Position numbers and translations under genes: made by a program | Assembly (NCBI GenBank): GCA_903632075.3 | Contig: CAHIKZ030005408.1 | Span: 943,501-1,007,500, forward strand | Direction: 5' to 3' | Origin: Acanthosepion pharaonis | Taxonomy: Eukaryota > Mollusca > Cephalopoda > Sepiida > Sepiidae | DNA length: 64,000 bases | Shown: positions 10,926 to 21,040 of the stretch, one piece after another | Position numbering within the stretch: position 1 is the stretch's first letter | Layout of the letters: each line of letters opens with the position of its first letter | The notes under the pieces: generated by a model | The model's database searches: none | Told to the model about the DNA's origin: nothing | The model's input: the letters and a program-made list of their open reading frames with translations, nothing else

Positions 10926-11259
10926 ATTTATCTGGGAAAGATATTTGAACAATCCGAAACATTTGCAATAAACAAACCGCCTGCATATGGATAGAAAATT
11001 AATTAAATGTATACAAAAATAGAAAAAGCTATAAGACAAGGATACGCTTTCTCACCGGGTGTATTTAACCTTTACAGTGAGACGAAACTAAGAGAACTAG
11101 ATGTCCTATCGGGATTTATTATTGGCCGACATAATCTTAATAACATAAAATATAAAGTTGACAACGCGTTGCTGGCAGACGCAGAGAGAAAAACGCGGGA
11201 AATCTTACAGAGAGTAGGAGAGGAAAGGAAAAAGATTAGGATTAAACGTCAATCTTGTT

Positions 11260-11892
11260 TTTTTTAATCATTTCACCCCAAGAAAGGCTGTAAAACCACT
11301 AAGACACAAGGAATGACTGAGTATGATGGAATAAGAAAAAAAATTAAAAAAATAATTAAGGGGTGAGTGAAATTTGTCTGTTTTACGGTATATCAACCTC
11401 AATGGGTTATTTAATGCCAACAACAGATTTATTGCTGGTAATTTTTATCAGAAATGTATTGCTGGTATTAAAACTTATTATTACACTTTCCTAGTATTTT
11501 GAACCCAGTTTGGGGTTTAACTATTTGTCCATAGCTAGGACCCTAACAGGTGCTATCACCCCGAGTCAGGGTGGCTCTGGGAAAAACAGCAATTAAGACG
11601 TGGTTCCACGCTCCTCAAAACCTCTTGATCAGAGGCCTTGCTACCGGATGTAATTTATCGTCAAGACGCCTCATTGGCGGAAGGCGGGGGTCTTACCCCT
11701 CTGCAGAGGGGAAGTTGGCGTATTCTGAAACCCCATCCGACAGGGTGAGATTAAGGAATGAGAAGAGCAATCAAGAAGGCAGTAGATAACGATTGACACT
11801 GCATGTTCCACAAGCGAGAGGTGCGAGAAAAGAAGCTGTTAGCATCGAACTTACGGTTGCATCTTGCCAATTCAACTGTAAATTGATGGGAA
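11260..11892 (-). pseudogene. LINE A 3' fragment inserted into the RTE-like element
   Basis: Minus-strand reading from 11892 gives HQFTVELARCNRKFDANSFF and SRTSRLWN, then the SVNRYL-type end. After an insertion, the 3' UTR ends GGGGTGAAATGATT plus an A-run at 11260-11267. The terminal A-run and severe 5' truncation are typical of target-primed reverse transcription. RTE sequence resumes immediately to the right. Confidence 0.8.
11362..11749 (-). mobile_element. Non-autonomous element E, copy 1, nested in LINE A
   Basis: The element is flanked by a 7-bp direct repeat ATTAAGG (11355-11361 and 11750-11756), and LINE sequence continues on both sides. Read on the minus strand it shares GAGCGTGGAACCACGTCTTA, AGGGTCCTAGCTATGG, repeated TACCAGCAATA motifs and GGTTGATATACCGTAAAACA with 16524-16966 and 57979-58482. 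No transposase was seen. The 7-bp duplication could be a truncated 8-bp one; the superfamily is unassigned. Confidence 0.7.
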
Positions 11893-12340
11893 TGTAAAAA
11901 GACAGAATATATAGTCGCCAGTAAAAGGAACAATCTAAGACGTGAAGTATGAATTGGAGATACCAAAATCAATAAAATACTAAATTTAAATATCTAGCAA
12001 GTGCTTTAACAGATGACGAAAAAAGTCATCAGAAAACTAAACAAATACTAAGGAAGAAAAAAAGTTGTTTAAAACAAAGAGTGTTGCGTTACTATGTAAT
12101 ATCAATCCTCTTATATATTAGTGAATATTGGATAATTTCTTCTCAGAAGAATAAACTTGTAACAACAGAGATGTGGTTCAACAGGAGGATGCTGAGAATG
12201 CTATGTGAGTAACGAAGACATTTTAAGGAAAATAAAAAGAAAATGGACACTGATACTTAGAATCAGAAAGAGTTGACATTTCTGGGGTGCATAGGTCTTG
12301 AAGAATTTAAAATTTGCAGCACATATTAAATTCAAGAGAG

Positions 12341-12466
12341 GGGCCCCTCGACGTGGTGTCATAGTTAACAATCTCATTCTCGATAGAAGACTGAATAGTG
12401 AATTCGATCCTCACTGAGTGCCCCATACATTCGGCCTTGTGCTTCGACCTACTCTTCGAAAATCAC
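12341..12466 (+). mobile_element. SINE D (tRNA-derived), inserted in the RTE-like element
   Basis: It has box A-like GTGGTGTCATAGTTAACAA (12353-12371), box B-like GAATTCGATCCT (12400-12411) and tail TTCGGCCTTGTGC. A diverged ~19-bp target duplication beginning CATATTAAA flanks it (12322-12340 and 12467-12485). The GGCCTTGTGCC tail resembles, from memory, cephalopod SINE tails. Related copies are at 28790-28912 and 35140-35262. Confidence 0.7.
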
Positions 12467-12720
12467 CATATTAAAGGAAAGGGAGTCAGAGGGAATCAGC
12501 GAGTAACATACCGAACAAGCTTGTGTAAATGGATGCAAAAACGGGAACTAGAAGCCAAGCATTGCTTAAAGCTACACAGATTGTAAATTGTGGAGCACCA
12601 CGATCGCCCATGTCCTGAAGTGGCAGGGCATATAAAAAAGGTATTCTCTCCAAAAAAGTTACAGGTGCATATGACACACAAACAACAAGCGACAGAATTA
12701 AACAACTTAATTGTTTCCTT

Positions 12721-12767
12721 GATTCGCCTTAAAGGGAGATTCGCCTTAAAGGGAGATTCGCCTTAAA
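12721..12767 (+). repeat. 18-bp tandem repeat, about 2.5 copies
   Basis: GATTCGCCTTAAAGGGA is repeated in tandem just after the end of the RTE-like fragment. Confidence 0.9.
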
Positions 12768-12869
12768 GAGCAAAGCGGTTTACAGGAACGAGCCCTAGCT
12801 CAGTAATTTTTTTAATCCTATTTATAACTGGGCTTCCTCCGACCCTTCGTCAGTTCACACGACCGTTAC

Positions 12870-12965
12870 TTCTTGTCAATACTTCATAAATAATGAACTA
12901 TTCCGCGTTTTGTACGCGTGGAACCAGAAGAAAAGACGTTACTTGGTTTCGGTGAGAAAATGAAA
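12870..12965 (+). repeat. Direct repeat bracketing the second (GAAA)n array, left copy
   Basis: The order GTCAATACTTCATAAATAAT, then ACGCGTGGAA and AAAGACGTTA corresponds to 13495-13580 (GCCAATACCTCTTAAGTAAT, then ACGCGTGGAA and AAAGACATTT). The pair suggests that the array and its flank were duplicated together. Confidence 0.55.
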
Positions 12966-13226
12966 GAAAGAAGAAAGGATAGAAGAGGTAGAGGGAATCA
13001 GATTAAGCAGATAAGTACAGATACTACACTGTGATCTCAGGTAAATGGTCAAGAATTGAGGGCGACCGCGATAAAAGCCTCATTTTTCAGCAGCACAGTA
13101 TCGAATGAAGGAAACCGTGCAAGGTAATGGTCGAAAATACAATTCCAATAAATTAAATAAAATAATATCATCTGCCGAATTATTTTTAAATTATTATTAG
13201 CAGAAGTTGTCGTAAGGGGGGGATTT

Positions 13227-13227
<1 letters not shown>

Positions 13228-13305
<78 letters not shown>

Positions 13306-13397
13306 ACGGTAAAGCAAAGAAAAAATGGTGAAGGGAAGAAAAAATGGTAAAGGAAAGAAAGAAAGTACAGTAAAGCAAAGTAAATAACGCTAAACGA

Positions 13398-13449
<52 letters not shown>

Positions 13450-13640
13450 AGTGAAAGGAAGGAAGGAAGAAAGAAAGAAATAAAGAAACTGTTTAATGTC
13501 TCATGCCAATACCTCTTAAGTAATGGATTATTCTATTTTGAACGCGTGGAAAGAGAGGCAAAGACATTTCAGTGGAAAGAAAGAAAGAAAGAAAGAAAGA
13601 AAGAAAAAGAAAGAAAGAAAGAAAGAAAGAACGGTAAAGC
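13228..13640. repeat. Compound (GAAA)n array, second locus
   Basis: (GAAA)n blocks at 13228-13306, 13395-13450 and 13578-13632 carry the same GAACGGTAAAGCA interruption seen at 9186-9870. The right copy of the bracketing direct repeat lies at 13495-13580. Confidence 0.85.
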
Positions 13641-13647
13641 ATAGACT

Positions 13648-13648
13648 T

Positions 13649-13680
<32 letters not shown>

Positions 13681-13695
13681 TCTCTCTCTCTCTCC
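13648..13695. repeat. (CT)n microsatellite
   Basis: Nearly pure CT tract ending in a CCCT-rich stretch. Confidence 0.9.
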
Positions 13696-13699
13696 CTCT

Positions 13700-14250
13700 T
13701 TCCCTCCCTCCCTTCCTACTGGAGGAGAGGTTTTTGTCCCTAACGGAACGTCTAAAAATGAACTTATCTAGTCTTTTTATCAATTCGTCTAAGTCCAATC
13801 TCGCCAGTAACCTTTGTCCAGCAGTTTGTCAGATGTGTTTCGCTTGGTGTTCGGAACTCCGGTTAATCATAACGTCCCAGCGCATATTAAGTCAGCCACA
13901 TTATCAGCCTTTACGGCCAACTTCTTAATTTGCGTCTCCTTCCCTGGGGCCGCTGTGACCGACTGAAACTCCAGAGTGAGTCGCTGCAAAGATAAGTGAT
14001 AGACAAAACGTTCATCCCTGTCACTAGCTCGATGGTGAAACCTGCGTAGAAATTGTAACGGTTAATACTAATTATCCATGACTTTTTCGTTAAAAAAAAA
14101 GCTGTAATATTTTTCTTCTTTGTAAGATAAATATCTTCGCTGCTATTACATACAGCTAGACCTTAAAAGGATTACCTGCTGGAGGATTTTTAACGATATC
14201 CCGAACTTCGTGGGCCACCTCGGTCGCCACAAACGGTAAAGGCGAATCTT
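13700..14250. other. Unassigned, moderately GC-richer sequence
   Basis: This stretch is less AT-rich than its surroundings but shows no convincing coding, RNA or repeat signature. Confidence 0.35.
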
Positions 14251-14254
14251 TACG

Positions 14255-14935
14255 AATCAGAAACAGAAAAGAAGCTACAAGAACTCCTACAGAAGGTAGT
14301 AAAGGAAAGAAAACAATGCATGGTTGTCAGAAAAAGGGACAACCCAACATGCAAATTACATATTGGAGATGGCAAAATCAAGCAATTACAATAATTTAAA
14401 TATCTGAGAAGTGTTTAAACAGTCCGAAGGCGCATTGGAACAGCGAAATATGCCTTCCAGAAGTTAGACAAAGTATTAAGAAACAGAAAATTTCGTTAGC
14501 AACAAAGAAAAGAGTATTGAAATGTTACATAATCTCAGTCTGCCTACAAGCTGGACCAACTCTTCCCAGTAGAAGAAATGTGAGGCGATGCAAATGTCAT
14601 TCTATAGATGGATACTGAGAGACTGGACATGTGAGCAACGATGAAGTTTTACAGAAAAAAAGGACACTTATAGCTAACATCAGAAAGAGACAGTTGAAAT
14701 TGCTCGGGCACATAATGAAGAAAGAAAGCTTGGTAAATTTGATACCCACATGACATTGAATACAAGAGACACAGCGGAAAACAGCTCATAAGCTACCTAC
14801 CTAACTTGTGTAAATGGATGGCAGAACAAGGTTTAGGAGAGACATCAAAAAAATAAAATTTATTAAGTGCTACAAAGGACAGGAAATCGTGGAGAGTCAT
14901 GATCACCAACGTTCTGAAGGGACACTGTTCATAGA
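14255..14935 (+). pseudogene. RTE-like reverse transcriptase C-terminal fragment
   Basis: Frames with shifts read ELLQKVVKERKQCMVVRKRD, then NPTCKLHIGDGKIKQ, RRIGTAKYAFQKLDKVLRNR, a decayed central part, and YLPNLCKWMAEQGLGET (14795-14850). It ends near a VLKGH-like block at 14900-14930. These are the thumb and C-terminal motifs of the same family as 10560-12620. The 5' two-thirds is missing. Confidence 0.8.
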
Positions 14936-15721
14936 AAAAAAAAGAATCTCCTTAACTTCTCAATTTGCTTCCACTTACGTGAAGAACAAAGCAGGGTCAA
15001 CTTTGAAAGATATCTTCTTCTCTCACAGAGAGACAAAATAGCCTTATTTTCAGAGGCCATAATAGTGTCAAAATAAGAGTATTGAACGAGGACTTCCAAC
15101 GTAAAAGGAAAAAATGTGTATACATTTTTATTAGTCAGATAAAGTAAGAAAATAGATTGATGCAACACAAACATCGAGTAGTAAATAAAATCTGAACCAC
15201 AAAAATTTTAAGAAAACCTTACACACGCGGCCAAATTTGTTGCCTCGCATGAAGTGTAAGCTCATTGGACAAGAAAGGTGTGACGTCATGAATGTAGCAG
15301 AGAGGAAGAATTTAGTTCACAAAGACAGAGGCGGCCATTTTGAATTAAGGCTTGATTACTCAGTATCTGGAAAGAAAGGCGGAGCTTAGCAACACTCCTA
15401 GGCGGTAGTGGATACATACTCGAGACAGAAAGATAGGAGTTATTCTGCCATTGATTAAGTCGTGGAATTTAAATGAGTTTGAAAAGAAGGTGTCGGCCAT
15501 ATTTAATTTTTTCTAACATAACGTGTCGACAATCAGTTAGTTTTGCATATTTTTTTTGTCTTTATATGTCAAAATCTGACGTTGAATAACTGCCCGGGTT
15601 CTATACTCTGTAATCTAAGCTTCGTGATTTAAACTTTGTTCACAATTTTACTTTTATTTCCAGGTACAGAATATCGTTAGCAAAACATTTGAATTCTACT
15701 GCTTTATGTCAATTCGTACTT
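14936..15721. other. Unassigned sequence
   Basis: No gene recognised. Contains TGACGTCA at about 15281 and GTCGTGGAATTTAAA at 15463, which echoes the start of repeat R1. Confidence 0.35.
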
Positions 15722-15960
15722 AGCGTGGCTAGAACGCTCGCTTTCCGACCATAAGATTTGAGTTCGAATCTCACCATGGTCGGTTTCTCAGGAAGGGGAC
15801 ATGTTGATGTTATCGCCCTGGGGAAGCGATTCCTTTGTCTGAAAACCATACCACGGGGATGTCTTGGGAGTAAAAATGGGTGGACAGAACTATTTGCGAG
15901 TCGTCGAAGTTGTAAGTCATCCTGGTCGACGGTTTGAGCGTACAGGCCTTGTTTAGACTG
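15722..15960 (+). mobile_element. SINE B (tRNA-derived), copy 1
   Basis: Box A-like GTGGCTAGAACGCTCG (15725-15740) and box B AGTTCGAATCTC (15771-15782) sit at tRNA spacing, followed by CACCATGGTCGGTTTCTCAG and a ~160-bp body. Copy 2 at 47448-47660 shares both boxes and the body. The promoter boxes look intact, but no cloverleaf closes well, so this is a SINE rather than a tRNA gene. Confidence 0.8.
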
Positions 15961-16523
15961 TTGATTACACCAGATAAATCGCTCTCTCTCGGAAACTGTA
16001 GCTAAGTCCTTCTAAGCATAGTTACAGGTGGACTATTAAACAAACACAAATGTGCCTGAGCAGATGTCTGCGTTTGGCTAGGCGTCTTATTAGACAGGCA
16101 TACTTTGATACGAGCGGCCAGCTGCCACTTAACAAAATTATAACATTTCTATCGAGAGCGTTGAAATCTCAAGAAAAACAGGAGTCTTGTACGGTTACTG
16201 GAAATCTTTTTCTTGGTCATATTTCGAAAATTTCCAAATTACCAGATCTTATCAATTTCTAAGTTTTCACATCCATTTGAATGTATGAAGCACATAGGAG
16301 ACTCTCTTCCAAATTACCGATAAATAATGATAAATTATTCTTCCTTATATACCGCGTCCTCTAAGGACGGAGGCGATCATGGCTCTCCACTATTTCCTGT
16401 CCTTTGTATCTCTGCATTAGTCCTAAAGAAATGTGCCCCTGAAAAGGCTCTTGTTCTCTCTAAGCCCAACAACAACTGCCTTGATGTTTCTTGCTTTCCA
16501 TCTTATTGGAAATCCTATTCTGT

Positions 16524-16966
16524 ACGTCCTGGGTAAGACGATAAACTACATCCGCATCCTGGGTAAGACGATAAACTACATCTGCATCCTGGGTAAGACG
16601 ATAAACTACGTCGAGCAGAAGGTTTTGAGGAGCGTGGAACCACCTCTTAATTGCTGGTGTTCCCAGGGCTATCTTGATCCGGTTAGGGTCCCAGCTATGG
16701 GTAAATAGTTAACTCCGAAACTGGAGTCAAAACACTATATAAGTGTAAAAATAGGTTTTAATACCAGAAATACTTGTAAAATAATTATTACCAGTAATAA
16801 AACTACAACAAACAATACGTTTTTGAAAAAAAATATTACAAGCAATACATTTTCGAGGAAAAAATATTACCAGAAATAAATTTTTGACAAAACAAAATAT
16901 TACCAGCAATAAAAATTTTGTCGGCATTAAATAACCCATTGAGGTTGATATACCGTAAAACAAAGC
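16524..16966 (+). mobile_element. Non-autonomous element E, copy 2
   Basis: It begins with three tandem ~30-bp units (CGTCCTGGGTAAGACGATAA plus ACTACATC). Then come GGAGCGTGGAACCACCTCTT, TTAGGGTCCCAGCTATGGGT, a block of degenerate repeats around ATTACCAGCAATA, and GGTTGATATACCGTAAAAC. The order matches 57979-58482 and, inverted, 11362-11749. It abuts a LINE fragment on its right. Confidence 0.7.
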
Positions 16967-16984
16967 AAACCGAACCTTTTCTGT

Positions 16985-17560
16985 AGTACCTGTTTTTAAG
17001 AACTCGAGCGAATTGCCTGGTCCTCCGAACTATTGACCTCCAATATTCCTCTACCTCTTTTTGGCAAATCACTAGATGCTCTACTTAACTCCGAATCGGT
17101 TAAGCATCTCACCTTGCGCGGTTTTCTGCTGAACTCATTATGACTTTCGCTTCTCTATGTCGACTGTCGGTGTTTTAACTGTTATTGCTGCTAATATGAA
17201 TTAGATAAGAACGTCGAGGCTCAGGCTGTGGCTTTAGATATCTCGAAGGCATTTGACAGGGTTTGACATGCTGGTGTTCTTCACAAATTGAACGGTTATT
17301 GTGTTTCAAGCCGAATCTTTTGATTTGATTCAATTTTTCTTATCAAATCGCGAAATCAGAATTGTCATGAACGGCCACTCTTCTAGATCATTTTACATTC
17401 ACGTGCGTGTCTTTCATAAGGATCTATAATGGGACCAACTTTGTTTTTAATTTTCATCAACGACTTTACCGATATCATCCGCTCTCGACTCGGTATCTGT
17501 GCTCATACGGCAACTATTTACTCCTAGTTTGATAAGTCCGGTAAAATCAAGCTGGCACCT
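16985..17560 (+). pseudogene. LINE reverse transcriptase fragment (jockey/CR1-like), fingers to palm
   Basis: Frames joined by eye show a VVPVFKNSSE block, AQAVALDISKAFDRV (fingers and first catalytic Asp region, 17222-17265), a GSIMGPTLFLIFINDFTDII block (17430-17475) and SRLGICAHTATIYS where YADDTTIYS is expected. The catalytic YADD is destroyed and several stops occur, so it is dead. It is the part upstream of what the LINE A copies retain, so it could be from that family. Confidence 0.8.
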
Positions 17561-17849
17561 GACTGGCGATGCAAAATCACGAAGGGCTTCACGAAGCAAC
17601 AAAACCCACATTAGATAAATATTTCCAACAGCAGCAACAAGAAAGATCAGTAAGAGAAAATAATGATATTATCTAGCAGTTAACTTTCCGCACGACAGAA
17701 AACAAAAAGCTTGGAAGGAAACTTCCATCACTATTAGAAAGAGCTATAAAATTTAATGTGTTTGAAAAGACTAATTTTAAAAAAAAAATAAAAATAAAAA
17801 AATTTTTCATGCATTTAACTTACAGTAAATACTAACTGTTCCGTCTATG

Positions 17850-18135
17850 AATGTTGAATATTGCGTCTTCGGGCAGAGTGCGCACAGGGGCGGCTCAGTC
17901 AGAGGACAGAGTCACAACTGAGCAAAATTATACTGAGAGCTGACCGGCCCTAGGGAACAGCTGCCCGAGGCCGCGCCCTCCCATTGTACTAGAGAAAGGG
18001 ATCGGTGCTTGCACCGAGGCTAGCGCATCAGACGGTTGCGGTAGCTAGGTGAATTTTTGTTCCTAGCCCGGGTGTACGCGCTCGGGGTCCCCACATTAAA
18101 CCTGAACTCGTGGTGGGGGGGTAAATACAAAAAAA
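17850..18135 (+). repeat. GC-rich hairpin repeat G, copy 1
   Basis: A GC-rich island in AT-rich DNA, from GGCAGAGTGCGC to a G-run followed by GTAAATAC. It contains strong hairpins: TCGGTGC/GCACCGA with a 2-base loop, GCTAGGTGAA against TTCCTAGC, and a CCCG...GTG/CGC...CGGG stem. Copy 2 at 33545-33860 keeps these elements although bases differ elsewhere. I cannot place it in any family; SINE-like or LTR-derived origins are both possible. Confidence 0.65.
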
Positions 18136-18221
18136 AATGAATGTCGAATGTTTTCTGTTTGGAAACGGCTTTTCCACTATTATCATCTAAGTACTAGCAA
18201 AGAACACTCTAACAGAAAAAA

Positions 18222-18740
18222 ATGTGTTGGACTAGACAAGCGAAATACTACGTTGACCAGAAAGTCTTGATCTCTGTCTGGTGGAATTTCCCAGGGGTAC
18301 TGCATTTCGAGCTTGTTCCACACAGTCGCGCCATCAATGCTCAAATGTATTGCCAGCAACTAGACCGCGTGTACGACAAACTAAAGAAGGTGTATCCTGC
18401 TTTGGTCAATCGATGTCGAGCTTTGTTTCAGCAAGACAATGAAAGGCCACACACTGCCAGGTTGACTAAAAAGAAGTCTAAACAGATGGACAGTGTTGAA
18501 ATACTTCCACATCCACCATTCAGTCCCGATGCCGTACCGTGTGACTAGGCCTATTCCGCTCAATGGCACACTTCCTCCGCGACCAGCGATACAACACTTT
18601 TGATGAAATGAAGGAAGCTTGTTAACAGTTTTTTTCCCCATTATTCAAAGCCTGGTATCTGGGACAGATTTGGATGCTGGCTGATCGATATCGAGAATGA
18701 TGAACTTTATTTTGAAGAATATATATTGGAGTTGCTACAT
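18222..18740 (+). pseudogene. mariner (DD34D) transposase, C-terminal half, decayed
   Basis: One frame from 18222 to 18548 reads VLISVWWNFPGVLHFELVPH, then NRCRALFQQDNERPHTARLT and HPPFSPDAVPCD. These are the catalytic-domain blocks of mariner transposases. The first catalytic Asp of WWD is Asn here. QQD is present, and the PCD is followed by a stop where Tyr is usual. Matching sequence continues with frameshifts (SMAHFLRDQRYNTFDEMKEA) to about 18740. The N-terminal DNA-binding half is absent. Confidence 0.9.
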
Positions 18741-18769
18741 AAAATTGTCTCGTTTTCTTTCCGCTTCCA

Positions 18770-18975
18770 AAGTGAGTCAGAAATTTCTGGCCAACCTAAT
18801 ATAAAGCTTTCTTAAGTGTCAGGTCTTTCTGGCCAACCTAATATAAAGTTTCCTAAGTGAGTCAGAACTTTCTGGCCAACCTAATAGAGCTTCCTAAGTA
18901 AGTCAGGACTTTCTGGCCAACTGAATATAAAGCTTCCTAAGTGAGTCAGAACTTTTTTGGCCAACCTAAAATAAA
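18770..18975 (+). repeat. Tandem copies of a mariner-type terminal sequence
   Basis: About five ~45-bp units of GTGAGTCAGAACTTTCTGGC plus CAACCTAATATAAAGC lie just downstream of the transposase remnant. Read inverted, the unit starts TTAGGTTGGCCAGAAAG, the form of mariner terminal inverted repeats. An element normally has one terminus per end, so this is an amplified end. Confidence 0.75.
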
Positions 18976-19389
18976 GGCAAATAACGAATTTAGACCAAGC
19001 AGGCAGATACGAAAAGGGCTATTTTATTGGTCGGGGATCTGGGAACGATCATTTTTTTTTTAATTATATGAATTAATAATTGTGTCTTCGATTTACACCA
19101 TTTTAAATAGCGGTGAAAAAAATTGTAATTATCTCGATAACGTTTAGTTTCCTATTTTCTATTCTGTTCATGACAAACATTTGGAGAATGCTGTATGTAG
19201 GTGGCAACAGTTTAAATGCAAATATCAATGATACATTTTCCTAGAAAAGCAAAGTGAGTCATTTTATGGTTTATAAAAAAATTTGTTATTATTTAATCTT
19301 GTATTACTTCCCTTTTTAATAAAATCGTTCAATTTAAAAAAAAATCGTTAATGTTTTTATGAAGATTTTTGTTTGAATTACTGGGATAA
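18976..19389. other. AT-rich unassigned sequence
   Basis: Nothing recognised. Confidence 0.4.
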
Positions 19390-19650
19390 GGAGTTAACAT
19401 TATTTATATTCGGACAATTGTACTCATCTTTGTCGTTTTTATCACAACATTTCGGCTGTTGTGGTCTCCGGTCTTCCTCAGGTGTATATCGATCTGGGTA
19501 GCCTACCGTGAATTCCGAACGGAACCCTTTATTTAATTCCCTGTAAGTTACCCAGATTGATATAAACTTGCAGAAGGCCAGAAAGATGAACAGCCTTTTG
19601 TGATAAAAACAACAAAGATGAAGACAATAGTCCGAATATAGTGTAAATTG
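19390..19650. mobile_element. Penelope-like inverted terminus pair
   Basis: The arm at 19395-19470 (ATTCGGACAATTGTACTCAT, then TTTTTATCACAA) is repeated inverted at 19590-19650 (TTGTGATAAAAACAACAAAG, then GACAATAGTCCGAAT). A hammerhead-like core lies at 19440-19485 on the minus strand: CTGAGGAAGACCGG, then GCCGAAATGTTGTGAT. A second locus of the same layout is at 52540-52825. Confidence 0.55.
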
Positions 19651-19664
19651 TTGTGATCAGATCT

Positions 19665-19845
19665 TTACGCAAAAATAGGTAGGTAATTGTTGTAACCTAG
19701 GTTACCGAATAGAATAATCACACGAAAGTTGGTAATGAACGATAATAGTTAGGACAAGAACAACGCATATAAGATTTGCCAGCGGCCCGTAGATGTAGTC
19801 AACTGTTAGGAGTGAGTCAAGTAAATTCCACAATGAATTTCCAAC
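19665..19845 (+). mobile_element. Head of satellite-bearing element S, copy 1
   Basis: From TGTTGTAACCTAGG through AATAGAATAATCACAC, GCCAGCGGC and GTGAGTCAAGTAAATTCCAC to CAACTGCAG this matches 61848-62027. In copy 2 the match stops where the tandem array starts in copy 1. The sequence is therefore a dispersed unit with the array inside or beside it. Confidence 0.75.
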
Positions 19846-21040
19846 TGCAGGATATCTACCAACCGTCCCACGAGGTCAGATGTGGCACAAAGCCGAATTT
19901 AATGTGGGGTATCCGAGCTTGTAGGCTCGGCCCAAAATTCTCTGTAGATCCCGTATAAAACAAGGTCGGGTAGATGTTTCCCAAGACGAGACTCTGCCCT
20001 TCGACATAGCCTCGTCTCAGGATTCTCTCTGCCCGGAGGCAGAGTGTTTGACCAGCACAACTGGAAAGGAACCGCCATCTGCAGGATATCTACCAAGGGG
20101 TTCACGCGGTTAGATAAGGCACAGGGCCGAATTTAATGTGGGATATCCGAGACCGTAGACACGGACAAAAATTCCCCTTAGACCCTGTATAAAACAGGGT
20201 CGTGTAGCTGTTTCCCGAGACGAAACTCTTCCTTCGACAAAGCCTCGTCTGGGGATTCTCTCTGCCCAAAAGCAGAGACTTTGACCAGCACAGCTGGAGA
20301 CGAATCTCCAACTTCAGGATATCTACCAACCGCCCCAAGCTGTCAGATGTGGCAAAAGGCCGAATTTAATGTGGGATATCTGAGCCCGTAGGCTCGGCCC
20401 AAATTTCTCCGTAGACCCCGTATGAAAATGTGATCGGATAGCTGTTTCCCAAAATGAGACTCTGCCCTTCGACATAGCCTTGTCTTGTGATCCTCTCTGT
20501 CCGAAGGCAGAGTGTTTGACCAGCACAACTGCAGACTAATCTCCAACTGCAGGATATCTACCAACGGCTCCACGCGGTTAATTGTTCGACAAGGCCGGAT
20601 TTAATGTGGGGTATCCGAGCCCGTGGGCTCGGCCAAAATTTCTCCGTATAAAAACGAGATCGGGTAGCTGTTTCCCAAAATGAGACTCTGCCCTTCGACA
20701 AACCTTCGTCTGGGGATTCCCCTTGCTCGAAGGCAGAGTGTTTGATCAGCACAGCTGAAAACTAATCTCTAATTGCAGTATATGTACCAACCACCCCACG
20801 CGCTCAGATGTGGCAAAAGGCCGAATTTAATGTGGGATATCCGAGCCTGTATGCTCGGCCAAAAAATTCCCGTAGAACCCGTATAAAAACGAGATCGAGT
20901 AGCTGTTTCCCGAAACGAGACTATGTCCTTCGACATAGCCTCGTCTGGGGATCTTCTCTGCCCGGAGGCAGAGAGTTTGACCAGCACAATAGGAGATGAA
21001 TCTTCAACTGCGGGACATCTACCAACGGCTCCACGTTTGA
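19846..21040 (+). repeat. Five tandem ~234-bp units (satellite within element S)
   Basis: The anchor GATATCTACCAA recurs at 19851, 20085, 20318, 20553, about 20779 (as TATATGTACC) and 21014. Periods are 234, 233, 235, about 226 and 235. Every unit holds GGCCGAATTTAATGTGGG, the hairpin CCGAGCCCGTAGGCTCGG (or variants), a GAGACTCTGCCC segment and AGGCAGAG followed by TTTGACCAGCACA. Units differ by scattered changes, so the array is not very recent. It includes a GGCACAAGGCC-like stretch also found in the SINE D tail. Confidence 0.9.

Larger units (their letters stand above)
10560..12620 (+). pseudogene. RTE-like non-LTR retrotransposon reverse transcriptase, disrupted by nested insertions
   Basis: Recognisable reverse transcriptase blocks appear in order: LCFIDVVKAFDKVQYKNLFE (10610-10680), YTKIEKAIRQGYAFSPGVFN and LYSETKLREL (11008-11100), and a YADD-box equivalent decayed to YKVDNALLAD. 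Next come CKKTEYIVASKRNN (about 11893), a zone matching the C-terminal part of other copies here (12000-12300), and RVTYRTSLCKWM (12500-12540) to HVLK near 12620. It is split by a MITE (10694-10925), a LINE (11260-11892, itself interrupted) and a SINE (12341-12466). Stops and frameshifts make it non-functional. Confidence 0.85.

Noticed and set aside
15722..15800. A functional tRNA gene
   Set aside because: Box A and B are present but the acceptor stem does not close and a second dispersed copy shares the non-tRNA body, so it is a SINE.
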